64,000 nt of DNA. Source: Alphaproteobacteria bacterium bin52 (GTDB taxonomy: Bacteria; Pseudomonadota; Alphaproteobacteria; Thalassobaculales; Thalassobaculaceae). The notes beneath the pieces were generated by a model that had not been told where the DNA came from, ran no database searches, and saw only the letters and a list, made by a program, of their open reading frames with translations. Position numbers and translations under genes: made by a program. The stretch covers positions 1 to 64,000 of the forward strand of contig MPMT01000016.1 of NCBI GenBank assembly GCA_002238645.1, given 5' to 3'. How positions within the stretch are numbered: the stretch's first letter is position 1; each line of letters starts with the position of its first letter. This document shows, piece after piece, positions 27,410-36,529 of the stretch.

Positions 27410-28987
27410 CTACGCGACCAGTGCGTTGATCGCCGCGTCGGTCCGGACCACGTCGGCCACGTTCTGCATCGCGTAGTTGATCGAGGCGGCGTGCCAGTCG
27501 GCGTTCATGGTCGAGCAGCTGTCCTCGACCACGACCATCCGGTATCCCTTGTCGGCTCCGGTCCGCGCGGTGTGCTCGATCGACATGTTGGTCCAGGCTC
27601 CGGTTTCGATGATTGTGTCGCGCCCGGTGGCTTTCAGGATGGTCTCGAGCGTGGTGCCTTCCCAGGCGCTCATCCGGTTCTTGGTCACGACGTGATCGCC
27701 TGGCTTCGGCTCCAGGCCGGCAACCGGGGCGACCCCCCAGGTTCCGCGGACCAGCGCGTTTGCAGAGACCAGGTCGTTGAACAGCGGCGCGTTCCGTGTA
27801 ACGCCCGGTGCTCCGGGCTCGACGATGAACCAGACGTGGATCACCGGGATCGCGGCCTGGCGGCAGGCGTCGGCCAGGCGGCGGATATTGGCGACGCAGT
27901 CCTGCTGCCTGCAATGGTCGGGCGCGCCCGACGCGGCGAAGGCGCCGCCGTCCATCACGACATCGTTCTGCATGTCCTGGATCACCAGGACCGCGCGGCG
28001 CGGGTCGAGCCACGCCGCGCCGGTGCCGCCGATGGGTGCCGCACCGAGTGTCCGCCCGCCCGGGCGTGATACCGCGCCGGGACGCGGTCGCATGAAGGGT
28101 TCATCGCGCGGGCCAACCCTGGTGGTGACCGCGTAGAGCGACGTGCTGGCACACATGAACAGGGTGCGCCAGTCCTCGCCTCCCCAGTGCAGGTTGGCGA
28201 CCTGTTCCGGGACCTCGACGGTGCCGATCAGCGTGCCCGCGGGATTGTAGACCCACACCCCGCCGGGCGCGGTAACCCAGATGCTGCCGTTGGCGTCGCA
28301 CTTCATCCCGTCGGGAACGCCGGGCCGCGATCCGTCCCAGATCCCCGAGGCGAAGATGCGTCCGCCGTCCAGAGTGCCGTCGGCTCCGACCTCGTAGACC
28401 CGGATATTGGTCTGGTCGGTGTCGTTGACATAGAGAAGCCGTTCGTTGGGGGAGAAGCACAGGCCGTTCGGCTGGCTGAAGGTATAGCGGTCGACCATGA
28501 GCGACAGCCCTCCGGCAGGGTCGATGCGGTAGATGCCCTGGAAACCGAGTTCCACCGCACGTTCGACGCCGAAGCCGGGCATGCGCCCGTAGGTCGGGTC
28601 GGAGAACCAGATCGATCCGTCGGACTGGACGCAGATGTCGTTCGGACTGTTCAGCTCCTTGCCCTCGAAGTGGCTGGCAAGCACGTCGCGGGTTCCGTCG
28701 GGACGGAACCGGGCCACCGACGAGGTCGCGTGCTCGCAGACCAGCAGGTTGAGATCGACGTCGTAGGTCATCCCGTTGCCCTTGTTCGACGGGCTGGCCA
28801 CCACCTCGACACCCCGGCTGTCCCAGCGCCGGCGGGTATCCGCCGGCATGTCGGAGAACAGCAGGTGGTGCTCCGTCGGATGCCAGATCGGACCCTCGGT
28901 GAAGGTGAAGCCGGTCCCGAGGCGGCTGACCGGCTGAGCGGTATCAAGGATCTCGTGGAAGGACCGGTCGATCGCTTCATGTCCCAT
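27410..28987 (-). CDS. SMP-30/gluconolactonase-isochorismatase-like fusion
   Basis: The protein has 525 residues in two domains. Residues 1-300 form an SMP-30/gluconolactonase beta-propeller (FTEGPIWHP, NSPNDICV, FSDPTYG, QPNGLCFSP, PDGMKCD). Residues 325-525 form an isochorismatase-type fold (AVLVIQDMQND with Asp338, VVTKNRMSAW with Lys436). The usual nucleophilic Cys in TNxCV is Ser469 (TNMSIEHTAR), so it is not a Cys hydrolase; isochorismatases such as PhzD also lack this Cys. Its ATG at 28987 follows AGGGGG and overlaps the amidohydrolase by 11 bases. It could open a lactone and hydrolyse a second bond in the same pathway. Confidence 0.85.
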   Translation of the reverse strand: MGHEAIDRSFHEILDTAQPVSRLGTGFTFTEGPIWHPTEHHLLFSDMPADTRRRWDSRGVEVVASPSNKGNGMTYDVDLNLLVCEHATSSVARFRPDGTRDVLASHFEGKELNSPNDICVQSDGSIWFSDPTYGRMPGFGVERAVELGFQGIYRIDPAGGLSLMVDRYTFSQPNGLCFSPNERLLYVNDTDQTNIRVYEVGADGTLDGGRIFASGIWDGSRPGVPDGMKCDANGSIWVTAPGGVWVYNPAGTLIGTVEVPEQVANLHWGGEDWRTLFMCASTSLYAVTTRVGPRDEPFMRPRPGAVSRPGGRTLGAAPIGGTGAAWLDPRRAVLVIQDMQNDVVMDGGAFAASGAPDHCRQQDCVANIRRLADACRQAAIPVIHVWFIVEPGAPGVTRNAPLFNDLVSANALVRGTWGVAPVAGLEPKPGDHVVTKNRMSAWEGTTLETILKATGRDTIIETGAWTNMSIEHTARTGADKGYRMVVVEDSCSTMNADWHAASINYAMQNVADVVRTDAAINALVA

Positions 28988-29891
28988 TGTCATTCCCCCT
29001 GCTGCGGTTGGGTGCCGGCCGGTACACCCGAGCGGCCGTGTCGTGGAAGATCGCCCGGCGCGCGGCGGCCGACAGGCCGGACGTCGCGGCGCGGTAGGCG
29101 TCGAGCAGCGGGCCGTAGCCGGTCCACAGCTTCTCGATCGGGAAGTTGGAGCCGAACATGGCGCGCCCGGCGCCGAAGATGTCGAGTGTCTGGCCGACGA
29201 CCTCGGCCACATGCTGCGGATCGTTGCGGTGGATGAAGGTGCCGAGACCGGACAGCTTGCAGACCATGTTCGGAAACTCGCCAAGCCGGCGCATGCCATC
29301 GAGCCATTCCGCACGGCCGGCGGCGGACCGGTCCTCGGGCATGCCGGCGTGCTGAAGGATGAAGGTGACACCGGGGCACGAGCGCACCAGTTCGGCGGCG
29401 TGGTGCATCTGTCCGGGGAACACCTGGAGGTCGAAACACCAGCCGTACTCCTCCAGCCGGGCCACGCTGCGCCGGACGACGGGGTCGCAGACGAGGTCGG
29501 CCCGCGCCGCAAACCGGTAGGACGGGTTCTCGTGCCAGTGCATCTGCTGGCGAATTCCGCGCATGAGCGGAATGCGCCCAAGCGCGCGCAGCCGGTCCGC
29601 GGCGTCGGGTGCCGTCAGATCGGTACACGCGACGATGGCGTGCGGCCAGCCGTGCGCATCCGCCACCGACTGTACCCACGCGGCTTCGGCGCGTTCCCTG
29701 CCCGGCGCCCAGTTGGCCTGGACGTAGACCGAACCGGTCACGCCGCAGCCGGAACAGTCCTGCAGGTATTCGGTGACCGGGTAGTCTCTCCTGATGGCCT
29801 CGTACGGCCCGAAGATCCGCGGCTGCATCGGCCCGAGCAGCCACGGCAGATCGTCGCGGCGCCAGATGTGGTGGTGTGCGTCGATGATCAC
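28977..29891 (-). CDS. Amidohydrolase family 2 (lactonase-like) enzyme
   Basis: The protein has 304 residues of the TIM-barrel amidohydrolase-2 family. The metal-binding HxH is in IIDAHHHIW at the start, with further barrel residues such as ILQHAGMPED and MFGSNFPIEKLW. Members are lactonases (for example L-fuconolactonase), decarboxylases or hydrolases of small rings. The GTG start at 29891 overlaps coxE by GTGA, and its 3' end overlaps the next gene. Its place in the operon suggests work on the product of the molybdenum enzyme. Confidence 0.88.
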   Translation of the reverse strand: MIIDAHHHIWRRDDLPWLLGPMQPRIFGPYEAIRRDYPVTEYLQDCSGCGVTGSVYVQANWAPGRERAEAAWVQSVADAHGWPHAIVACTDLTAPDAADRLRALGRIPLMRGIRQQMHWHENPSYRFAARADLVCDPVVRRSVARLEEYGWCFDLQVFPGQMHHAAELVRSCPGVTFILQHAGMPEDRSAAGRAEWLDGMRRLGEFPNMVCKLSGLGTFIHRNDPQHVAEVVGQTLDIFGAGRAMFGSNFPIEKLWTGYGPLLDAYRAATSGLSAAARRAIFHDTAARVYRPAPNRSRGNDNGT

Positions 29892-30991
29892 CGTTCGTAC
29901 CGGGCGTGCCCGATCACCCCGCGGCAGAGTGCGGCCGCGCTGTCGGCCTGACCGAGGTGATCGATGAAGGGAGCCACCGATTGCAGGGCCCGTGTCTCGG
30001 GGCGCCAGTCATCGCCGGTCGCAAGCGGCGTCAGCCACACCAGGCGCCAGGCCAGCTGTGACAGCGAGCGCACCGCGGTTGTCATCGCCGTGTGGTCGCC
30101 CCGTTCAAGGCCGTCGGAGATAATGACCACCAGGGCGCCGCGGGCGAACCCGGCGAACCTCGGAATGGACAGGAACGCTGCGAGCGAGTCGCCGAGCCGG
30201 GTTCCCCCGTCCCAGTCGACCACCCGGCTGGAAACCCGGGAGAGTGCGGCGTCGCGGTGACGATGGCGCAAGGGTCGGCTGACGCGGGTGAGCCGGGTGC
30301 CGACGGTGAAGATCTCGACGTGGCGGGCCACCTGCGCCAGGCTATGGGCGAAGCCGAGGCAGCTGTCGGTTCGCGCCTTCATCGATCCGGATATGTCGAT
30401 GAGCAGCAGGATTCGGCGCTGGACCGGCTTGCGCCTGCGGTGGGCCAGCACCAGTGCCTCGCCGTCGAAGCGGACCGCGTGGCGCAGGGTGCGGCGCAGG
30501 TCGGGAAACCTGCCGCGGTGATGCGCCACCCGACGGTGCGAACGCCGCCTCGGCAGCATGTCGGGTGCCCGGCGCCGGAAAACGGCCAGCGCTTCTTCCT
30601 CGCCCGCCCGGCCAAGCCGGCGCCTTGCCAGCAACTCGAGTCCGGTGGCGTCGGTTCCGGACTCGGAGGGCTCGTCGGGCTGCTCCCCGGGCCCGCCGTC
30701 GACATCCTCGCCGACGGGTATCTCGTCATCCTGACCGGACGGACCCGGACCCTCGAGTGCGTGGCCGAAGAAGTGGGCGCGAAACAGGGCGTCGAAGTCC
30801 CCGTGCCGCTCCGGCGACGGCGCCAGGGTCGCACGGGCGGCCCGGTGGATCGCCGTCATCCCGCTCGGGCCCAGAAGCCCGACGGCGCGAATGAAATCCA
30901 GACCCTGTTCGGGTGCCACCGCAAACCGGTTTCGGCGCAGAAGATCGACGAATGCAAGCAGCGGCCGGATCGGGCCGGGCAGGGCGGTCAT
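29888..30991 (-). CDS. coxE: CoxE-like VWA domain protein
   Basis: The protein has 367 residues. The C-terminal VWA domain carries the MIDAS motif DISGSMKAR with Thr and Asp in the later loops (SDGLERGD). CoxE works with the MoxR-type ATPase CoxD to mature the active site of CO dehydrogenase-type molybdenum hydroxylases. I chose ATG at 30991, since the upstream 52 codons are Arg-rich non-coding-like. It lies five bases after coxD. Confidence 0.85.
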   Translation of the reverse strand: MTALPGPIRPLLAFVDLLRRNRFAVAPEQGLDFIRAVGLLGPSGMTAIHRAARATLAPSPERHGDFDALFRAHFFGHALEGPGPSGQDDEIPVGEDVDGGPGEQPDEPSESGTDATGLELLARRRLGRAGEEEALAVFRRRAPDMLPRRRSHRRVAHHRGRFPDLRRTLRHAVRFDGEALVLAHRRRKPVQRRILLLIDISGSMKARTDSCLGFAHSLAQVARHVEIFTVGTRLTRVSRPLRHRHRDAALSRVSSRVVDWDGGTRLGDSLAAFLSIPRFAGFARGALVVIISDGLERGDHTAMTTAVRSLSQLAWRLVWLTPLATGDDWRPETRALQSVAPFIDHLGQADSAAALCRGVIGHARYER

Positions 30992-30996
30992 GCCGG

Positions 30997-31878
30997 TCAC
31001 GCCGCGACCCCGGTCACGATCTGCCCGAGCCTGGGGCGCACGAACTCGAGGTCGTCCTGGTCCTTGAGCGCGACGCCAATCGCACGCACGAACGCATCCG
31101 GCCACGCAAGCCCGTGCTGTCCGAGCAGGGTCGCGGCCTCGGCCCATTCCACGGTCTCGGCGACTCCGGGAGGCTTGGCCAGCGGTTCGGTGCGGAGCCG
31201 GCCGATCGCGGCCACGATGCGGTCCGCGGTCTCACGGGCGACGGAACTGGCCCGGACCATCACGATTGCCGCTTCCCGGGCCGGATCGGGATAGTCGATC
31301 CAGTGGTAGACGCAGCGCCGGCGCAGCGCCTCGTGCAGTTCGCGCGTGCGGTTCGAGGTCAGGACCACCACCGGGCGGTGGGCGGCGCGCACCGTGCCGC
31401 GCTCGGGAATGGAGATCTGGAAATCCGACAGGAACTCGAGGAGGAACGCCTCGAACTCGTGGTCGGAGCGATCAATCTCGTCGATGAGCAGGAAGCCGTT
31501 GGCGCCGGCCTGCAGGGCATCGAGCATCGGCCGGGCGATCAGGAACTCGTCCCGGTAGATGTTGACATAGGCGTCGCCGGCCTGCCGTATCGCCAGCATC
31601 TGCCGAGGGTAGTTCCACTCGTAGAGCGCGGCTGCGGAGTCGATGCCCTCGTAGCACTGGAGCCTGATCAGCCGGCGGCCGAGCACCGATGCCAGCGCCT
31701 TGGCGGCCTCCGTTTTCCCCACTCCCGGGGAGCCCTCGAGCAGCAGCGGCTTGCCCAGTGCAAGCGCGAGGTAGGCTGCGGTCGACAGGCCGCTGTCGGA
31801 GAGATACTGCGCCGCACCAAAGGCCGCATCGAGCTCCTCGGGCGAGCCGATTCCGTCAATCCTGGGCGTGACCGGCAT
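30997..31878 (-). CDS. coxD: CoxD-like MoxR-family AAA ATPase
   Basis: The protein has 293 residues. Walker A is GSPGVGKTE, Walker B FLLIDEIDRSD, with sensor and arginine-finger regions (LTSNRTRELHEALRRRC). MoxR/CoxD ATPases insert the sulfur and copper or otherwise activate Cox-type enzymes. The gene starts the coxDE-amidohydrolase-fusion run. The large subunits it should serve are 5 kb away, beyond an exporter and a TnpB remnant. Confidence 0.88.
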   Translation of the reverse strand: MPVTPRIDGIGSPEELDAAFGAAQYLSDSGLSTAAYLALALGKPLLLEGSPGVGKTEAAKALASVLGRRLIRLQCYEGIDSAAALYEWNYPRQMLAIRQAGDAYVNIYRDEFLIARPMLDALQAGANGFLLIDEIDRSDHEFEAFLLEFLSDFQISIPERGTVRAAHRPVVVLTSNRTRELHEALRRRCVYHWIDYPDPAREAAIVMVRASSVARETADRIVAAIGRLRTEPLAKPPGVAETVEWAEAATLLGQHGLAWPDAFVRAIGVALKDQDDLEFVRPRLGQIVTGVAA

Positions 31879-31951
31879 TGGCTGGCATCCCTGTCGAACC
31901 TGCGTCCAGTCCCCGATCCTACGCCCAAACCGACGAAGATTATGGGAATTA

Positions 31952-32010
31952 TATCGAACAGTGCCAACATCCCACCGCCAGCATCAGATGGTTTCGCGTC
32001 TCTCGAACCG
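31952..32010 (+). repeat. Direct repeat, left copy (TnpB-element end)
   Basis: This segment (TATCGAACAGTGCCAACATC ... TTTCGCGTCTC) aligns base for base with 50047-50105, with roughly 75-80 percent identity by eye and the same orientation. Both copies sit beside TnpB remnants, so they are probably end sequences of one IS605-like element. Confidence 0.65.
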
Positions 32011-32093
32011 GATGCTCACTGCGGGAGTGGGCTGACAGCACCGACTTCATGCTCTTGTGCCTGATATTATCATGTATTGTATCTGTACTGTGC

Positions 32094-32540
32094 ATGCACG
32101 CCTCCAGGCCCGATCCCGTCACCTGCCGCCAGGTCACATACCGGCTTCTGCCACGCAAGACGTCGACATGGCGGTGGCTGGAACGGGTGCTCGAGGAACA
32201 GCGCCAGCTCTATGATGCCGCACTGCAGGAACGGGTCGACTGCTGGCACCAGGAAGGAAAGAGCCTCACCTGGCGCGACCAGTTCAAGTCGCTCACCAGG
32301 TGCCGGCGGGAAATCCCCGGCATGGAGGATGTCGCGGTCGCGATCCAGCGCGGGACGCTGAAACGTCTCGACGATGCGATGCAGGGCTTCTTCAGGCACA
32401 CGAAGGCGGGGCTCGGCGGTTTCCCCCGTTTCAAGGGGCGCCGGCACTGGAACAGCATCTCGATCATCGCCGGCGTCAGGTTGAGCGGCAACGCCCTGCA
32501 GATCCCGCGCTACGGGCAGATGACGGTCCGCCGGCGCGAT
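32094..32540 (+). mobile_element. TnpB (IS605/IS607-type) N-terminal remnant
   Basis: About 148 codons from ATG at 32094 (TYRLLPRKTSTWRWLERVLEEQ ... FKGRRHWNSISII ... YGQMTVRRR) match the N-terminal half of TnpB. Sequence after about 32540 is unrelated, and the RuvC and zinc-finger parts are missing. No TnpA is nearby. This remnant is not expected to be active. Confidence 0.8.
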
Positions 32541-32764
32541 AGAACCCGCGCCCGGCTGGCGAAGACAACGCGCCGGTGCGCCGCGACCGGGCCGCATGAC
32601 GCACAGTGCGCAGGAGGTCCGCCAGGGAACCCGGCCGGAATGCCGGCGCCCGGCCAAGCCGGGAAATCCCCGCCATCGGCCGCGCAGCCCTGCGCCGCAT
32701 GCCCCGGGGGCACACGGTGCTGCGCGGTGCCTGCCGCCTGCCCGGTGTTCGGGTCGTGTGCCGG

Positions 32765-34615
32765 TCAGGTCCCGGAGGCGAGGTCGTCGAACGAGGCGTG
32801 GTTCATGCGGTTGAGCATGCTGTAGAGCCCATCGCCCGCGGCTAGCTCGCCGTGGGTGCCGGATTCCACGATCCGGCCTTCGCGCAGCACGATGATACGG
32901 TCGGCGTGCCGGATCGTCGCCAGCCTGTGGGCGATGATCAGCGCGGTGCGTCCCTCGAGCAGCCGGGACAGCGCGCGCTGGATCTCCAGCTCGGTGTAGC
33001 TGTCAACGTTCGCTGTCGCCTCGTCGAGAATCAGGATCGGCGAATCGGCCACCAGAGCGCGGGCAAAGCTCAGCATCTGGCGCTGGCCCATCGACAGGTT
33101 GATGCCGCGCTGGTCGAGTATGGTCTCGTAGCCGTCGGCGAACCGGGCGATGAAGTCATGGGCTCCCACCGCGCGGGCGGCCGCGACCACTTCACTGTCC
33201 TCGGCGCCGCTCGCGTAGCGGATGTTCTCGAGAATGCTGCCGGAGAACAGGTACGGTTCCTGGAGGACCACCGAGATGTGCCGACCGAGCGAGTTCTGGG
33301 TGACGTCGCGCACGTCCATGCCGCCGACCAGCACCTGGCCGCTCCATACATCGTAGAACCGGTGGGCGAGCGAGAGGATGCTGGTCTTGCCCGACCCGGT
33401 GGGGCCAACCAGCGCCACGGTTTCTCCCTGTCGGGCCTCGAAACTGATGTCGGTGAGGACCGGTTCGCCCGCGCGGTAGCCGAAGGTGACGTGGCGGAAC
33501 TCGATCGAGCCCGGCGTGCCCAGCAGCGACCGGGCATTCGGTCGGTCCCTGACGTCGATCGGGACATCGAGGACCTCGAAGATGCGCTGGCCCGCGGCCA
33601 TGGCGCGTTGCATGATGCTGTACTGGATGGTGAGCGAGCGGATCGGGTCGAAGAACCGCTGCACGTAGAAGAGGAACGCGACCATCACGCCCACGTCCAG
33701 CGATCCGTCGAGGACCAGACTGCCCCCGTACACCACGATGACAGCCATCGCCAGCCCGGTCAGGCCGTCGACGAGGGGAATCAGGACGTTGACGAACCTC
33801 GACGCGACACAGTGGGCCCGGACGTTTTCGCGCGCCAGTTCACGGAACAATCCATAGTTCAGGTCCTCGCGCCCGAGTTCCTGGACTGCCCGGACCCCGT
33901 GCACGCTTTCCGCCAGTGCGCTGTTGGTGGTGCTGCTGGTCTCGCGCGCGTGGATGAAGGCCTTCCGGGCCCGGGGCAGCCAGATGATGCGGACCGCAAA
34001 CAGAACCGGCATCACCATGAGGGTGAGCGCGCCGAGCCGCGGGTCCAGCACCAGCAGCACCACGACGATGCCCAGCAGCAGCACCAGGTCGCCGATGGCA
34101 AAGATCGAGGATTCGAGGAATTCCTGCAGGGCCTGGACATCGCCCTGGAGCCTCGACATCAGCCGCCCGATTTCGGTCTGGTCCATGAAGGCCATGGAAA
34201 CGAACTGCAGGTGCCGGTACATGGCGCGGCGAAGGTCGAACATGAGATGGCCCGCGACGCGGCCGACCAGCTGTTCCTGGACCAGGTTGGCCACGAAGTT
34301 GACGATGACCACGGCGAGGAAACCCAGCACGATGATGAGCAGCAGGTCCTCGCCTGCCGCGCCGAGCACCAGGGCCTTGTCGATCGCGGTGCGGATCAGC
34401 AGCGGGATCGCAAGCTGCGTGCCGGTAAACGCCAGCACGCCGAATACTCCGAACAGGAGCTGTCGGCGGTACGGCGCCAGGTAACCCGCGATCCGCCCGA
34501 GTACCCAGCGGTCGAATGCCTTTCCGAACAGCACCTCCTCGACCGAGATCTGCGATCCGACCACGGCAAGCGGCCTGGTCCGGCGGGGTTCCGCCGCATT
34601 TTCGCCGGCCGTCAT
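32765..34615 (-). CDS. ABC exporter half-transporter, catalytic-Walker-B partner
   Basis: The protein has 616 residues: a six-helix membrane domain (residues 50-330) and an ATPase domain. Walker A is GPTGSGKTS and Walker B ILILDEATANVD with the catalytic Glu, but the signature reads LSMGQRQ rather than LSGGQ. It overlaps the preceding half-transporter by ATGA. Together they have the layout of heterodimeric exporters with one degenerate ATP site. The gene ends beside the TnpB remnant. Confidence 0.88.
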   Translation of the reverse strand: MTAGENAAEPRRTRPLAVVGSQISVEEVLFGKAFDRWVLGRIAGYLAPYRRQLLFGVFGVLAFTGTQLAIPLLIRTAIDKALVLGAAGEDLLLIIVLGFLAVVIVNFVANLVQEQLVGRVAGHLMFDLRRAMYRHLQFVSMAFMDQTEIGRLMSRLQGDVQALQEFLESSIFAIGDLVLLLGIVVVLLVLDPRLGALTLMVMPVLFAVRIIWLPRARKAFIHARETSSTTNSALAESVHGVRAVQELGREDLNYGLFRELARENVRAHCVASRFVNVLIPLVDGLTGLAMAVIVVYGGSLVLDGSLDVGVMVAFLFYVQRFFDPIRSLTIQYSIMQRAMAAGQRIFEVLDVPIDVRDRPNARSLLGTPGSIEFRHVTFGYRAGEPVLTDISFEARQGETVALVGPTGSGKTSILSLAHRFYDVWSGQVLVGGMDVRDVTQNSLGRHISVVLQEPYLFSGSILENIRYASGAEDSEVVAAARAVGAHDFIARFADGYETILDQRGINLSMGQRQMLSFARALVADSPILILDEATANVDSYTELEIQRALSRLLEGRTALIIAHRLATIRHADRIIVLREGRIVESGTHGELAAGDGLYSMLNRMNHASFDDLASGT

Positions 34616-36471
34616 GGCGAGGTGTCCGGTGACGCGGTCTGCAGCCGGTGCAGTTCGGCGAACCGGCCGCCGAGTGCGACAAGCTCCTGGCGGCTGCCGC
34701 GCTCGACGATCCGGCCATGTTCGAGGAACAGGATCATGTCGGCGTGGCGCAGGGAGCTCAGCCGGTGGGCAATGATGATCACCGCGCGGGTCCGTGAGAT
34801 GTCGGCGATGGCATCCTGCAGCCGCGCTTCGGTGGCGGCGTCGACGGCGGCGGTCGAGTCATCGAGTACCAGCACTGCGCTGTCAGGCAGGATGCTGCGC
34901 GCGATCGACATGCGCTGGCGCTGGCCTCCGGACAGCGAAAGGCCGCGTTCGCCCACCAGGGTGTCGTAGCCGGTCGACAGGCTCATGATGTGGTCGTGCA
35001 GCTGGGCGACGGCCGCCGAACGTTCGATCTTGGTGCTCTCGGCCCACGGATTACCGTAGGCCACGTTGTGGCTGATGCTGGCGGTAAACAGGAACGCGTC
35101 CTGCTGGATGATGCTGACCGCACGGCGCAGGGACGTAAGCGAGATCGTGCGAATGTCCTGTCCGTCGATGGTGATCCGACCGCCGGTCACGTCGTAGTAG
35201 CGGCCTACGAGCTGGGCTATGGTGCTCTTGCCGCTTCCCGGCGGGCCAACGATGCCGACGATCTGTCCCGGCCGGGCCTCGAAGCTGACGTCCGACAGGG
35301 TGCGGGCGTCCGCCGCGACGGCCGGATAGGAAAAGTCGACGTCTTCGTACCTGAGCACGCCTTTTGAGACCTCAAGGTCCCGCGCCTCGGGCGCATCGGA
35401 GATCGAGGGTGCCACGTCGAGCACGCTGAACAGCCGGCCACCGCAGGTCGATGCCCGGGCCACCGAGTTCGACATCCATCCGATCTGGCGAATCGGCATC
35501 TGCAGGATCGCCATGAAGGCAAGAAACTGGGTGAGCTGACCCAGCGTCAGCGTTCCCTCGATGGTCTTGACCCCTCCGATCCACAGCACCGCCCCCATGG
35601 TGAGGAAGAAGGCGAAGTTCATCTGCGCGGTGTTGCGCACGAACAGCTCGACGCGCCGGTGCGAAATTCGCAGGGCTCTCCTGGAGATCCGGTCGAACCG
35701 GGCGAGTTCGTGGGCCTGGGCGGCAAAGGCGCGCACCACCCGGATACCACCGAGGTTTTCCTCCATCGCCCGGGTGAGCACCGACAGCTCGTTCTGCAGC
35801 TGCAGCCAGATGTCGCGCAGCCGGATGCGCGAGATCGATGCCGAGACCCCGACGAACGGCACGAAGCCGAACGCGACCAGCGCAAGGACCTGGTCTATCC
35901 GGAACAGGATGACGAACCCGCCCCCGATCAAGATGCCGAGCAGGATCACGCGGAGCATGCCGGTCGTCACGAACATGCGGACACCCTCGATGTCGAGTAT
36001 GCCGCGGGTCATCAGGTCTCCGGTATGGACCTGGTCGTGCCAGGACAGGCTCAGAGTCTGCAGCTTGCGGTAATAGGCGAGCCGTAGATGATGGGCGATG
36101 AAGTGGCCGACCACCTCGCCCTGGTAGTTCTGCACCATGGTGAAGATGCCGCGCAGCAGGCTGACCGCGACCAGCAGCATCGCGGTCAGCAGCAACGCGT
36201 CCACGGCTTCGGTTCGAACACCGGTTGCCGCCGCACCGGCGAGCAGGCCCTGGGCCTGGTCGACCGCGCGTCCGAGGAACTGCGGCACGAACAGCTGGAA
36301 GCCGGCTCCGAGTGCCGTTGCCACCATGGCAAGCGCCATGCGGTACGGGTGGCGGAAGGCGAGTTCCGAAATTCGCCACAGCACCCGTCCGTCAAGCCGC
36401 GAGACGTGCGGGAGGGTGTGCGCCGTCGGGTCGGTGTCAACCCGCCCGTTGCTCGAGACCGTGCTGCTCAT
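34612..36471 (-). CDS. ABC exporter half-transporter, degenerate-Walker-B partner
   Basis: The protein has about 619 residues. Its membrane domain is followed by an ATPase with Walker A GPPGSGKST and a canonical LSGGQRQRMSIAR signature. Walker B reads AVLVLDDSTAAVD, with Asp in place of the catalytic Glu. It pairs with the partner whose Walker B is intact and whose signature is altered, the TM287/288 or BmrCD pattern. I chose ATG at 36471. It starts 58 bases after the last molybdenum-hydroxylase gene and is probably part of that operon, perhaps exporting product or substrate. Confidence 0.88.
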   Translation of the reverse strand: MSSTVSSNGRVDTDPTAHTLPHVSRLDGRVLWRISELAFRHPYRMALAMVATALGAGFQLFVPQFLGRAVDQAQGLLAGAAATGVRTEAVDALLLTAMLLVAVSLLRGIFTMVQNYQGEVVGHFIAHHLRLAYYRKLQTLSLSWHDQVHTGDLMTRGILDIEGVRMFVTTGMLRVILLGILIGGGFVILFRIDQVLALVAFGFVPFVGVSASISRIRLRDIWLQLQNELSVLTRAMEENLGGIRVVRAFAAQAHELARFDRISRRALRISHRRVELFVRNTAQMNFAFFLTMGAVLWIGGVKTIEGTLTLGQLTQFLAFMAILQMPIRQIGWMSNSVARASTCGGRLFSVLDVAPSISDAPEARDLEVSKGVLRYEDVDFSYPAVAADARTLSDVSFEARPGQIVGIVGPPGSGKSTIAQLVGRYYDVTGGRITIDGQDIRTISLTSLRRAVSIIQQDAFLFTASISHNVAYGNPWAESTKIERSAAVAQLHDHIMSLSTGYDTLVGERGLSLSGGQRQRMSIARSILPDSAVLVLDDSTAAVDAATEARLQDAIADISRTRAVIIIAHRLSSLRHADMILFLEHGRIVERGSRQELVALGGRFAELHRLQTASPDTSP

Positions 36472-36529
36472 GATCGGCGCAGAATATAGGTGATGACGCC
36501 GTGATCGGAAACCGGCGTTGGCCGCCGGG

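Noticed and set aside
32094-32540. Functional TnpB with guide RNA
   Set aside because: The RuvC and zinc-finger parts are absent here, and the 50-kb copy has lost its middle; neither can be an active nuclease.
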